Below are positions 14,931 through 15,022 of a stretch of DNA of 15,022 bases, piece after piece. Under the pieces are notes generated by a model that searched no databases, was not told the DNA's origin, and saw nothing but the letters and a program-made list of their open reading frames with translations. The position numbers and the translations under genes are program-made. The DNA comes from CAYHZL01 sp964361075 (GTDB taxonomy: Bacteria; Bacteroidota; Ignavibacteria; UBA10030; UBA8401). Each line of letters starts with the position of its first letter. The stretch's first letter is position 1. The stretch spans positions 1 through 15,022 of the forward strand of contig CAYHZL010000081.1 in assembly GCA_964361075.1 (NCBI GenBank). The letters run 5' to 3'.

Positions 14931-15022
14931 AACCACAGATTAAATTAGCGGGAGCAATTACAGCGATGGAGTTGTGTGGTGGAAACAAGTAATTGATTTA
15001 CAATTGTTCTAATCTAATCTAA

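Noticed and set aside
14966..14992. Eight-codon ORF (MELCGGNK) after the 14925 promoter, as a leader peptide
   Set aside because: It has a purine-rich stretch upstream, but codons show no amino-acid bias expected of an attenuator and no terminator/antiterminator pair is visible before the window ends.

Overview
This window looks like AT-rich chromosomal DNA from the Bacteroidota/Chlorobi/Ignavibacteria neighbourhood. Two secreted proteins end in the immunoglobulin-like C-terminal sorting domain whose hallmark is an LEQNYPNPFNP motif, which is most typical of Ignavibacteria-type genomes. The taxon is inferred from gene content alone. No rRNA, tRNA, CRISPR array, phage or transposase gene was seen.

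Layout. 1-311: a short element with terminal inverted repeats plus a hairpin. 312-3323 (+): an MFS permease, an SRPBCC (AHSA1-like) protein and a secreted S1/P1-nuclease / zinc-phospholipase-C-like enzyme whose sorting domain is cut by a frameshift. 3333-3959 (+): a possible transglutaminase-like protein of unknown function. 3960-4197: C-run/G-run hairpins ending in a terminator-like stem. 4213-7026 (+): a short-chain dehydrogenase closely followed by uvrB. 7027-7262: a degenerate repeat. 7263-7982 (+): a ComF-family phosphoribosyltransferase, converging stop-on-stop with a large secreted subtilisin-like protease (7979-10387, -). 10483-11052 (-): a small secreted protein that is mostly sorting domain. 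11320-14454 (+): overlapping hpnC, hpnD and hpnE, which convert farnesyl diphosphate to squalene. 14455-15022: an island of hairpins and repeats, then a strong sigma70-type promoter firing out of the window.

The most striking feature is how many small palindromic elements there are, and that two appear to have landed inside genes without breaking the frame. A 140-bp element with 13-bp terminal inverted repeats and a 7-bp target duplication (net 147 bp, 49 codons) sits in the SRPBCC gene; removing it restores a normal 142-residue protein. A 60-bp element (20 codons) with 7-bp inverted ends sits in hpnE. Two of the elements (1589-1728 and 14596-14653) also share one architecture: two hairpins that are inverted copies of each other, with stem differences that are compensated so both stems still pair.

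Metabolically the only clear pathway is hpnCDE squalene synthesis. Shc/hopanoid genes are not in view. uvrB, comF and the dehydrogenase are housekeeping-type neighbours with no obvious link to it.
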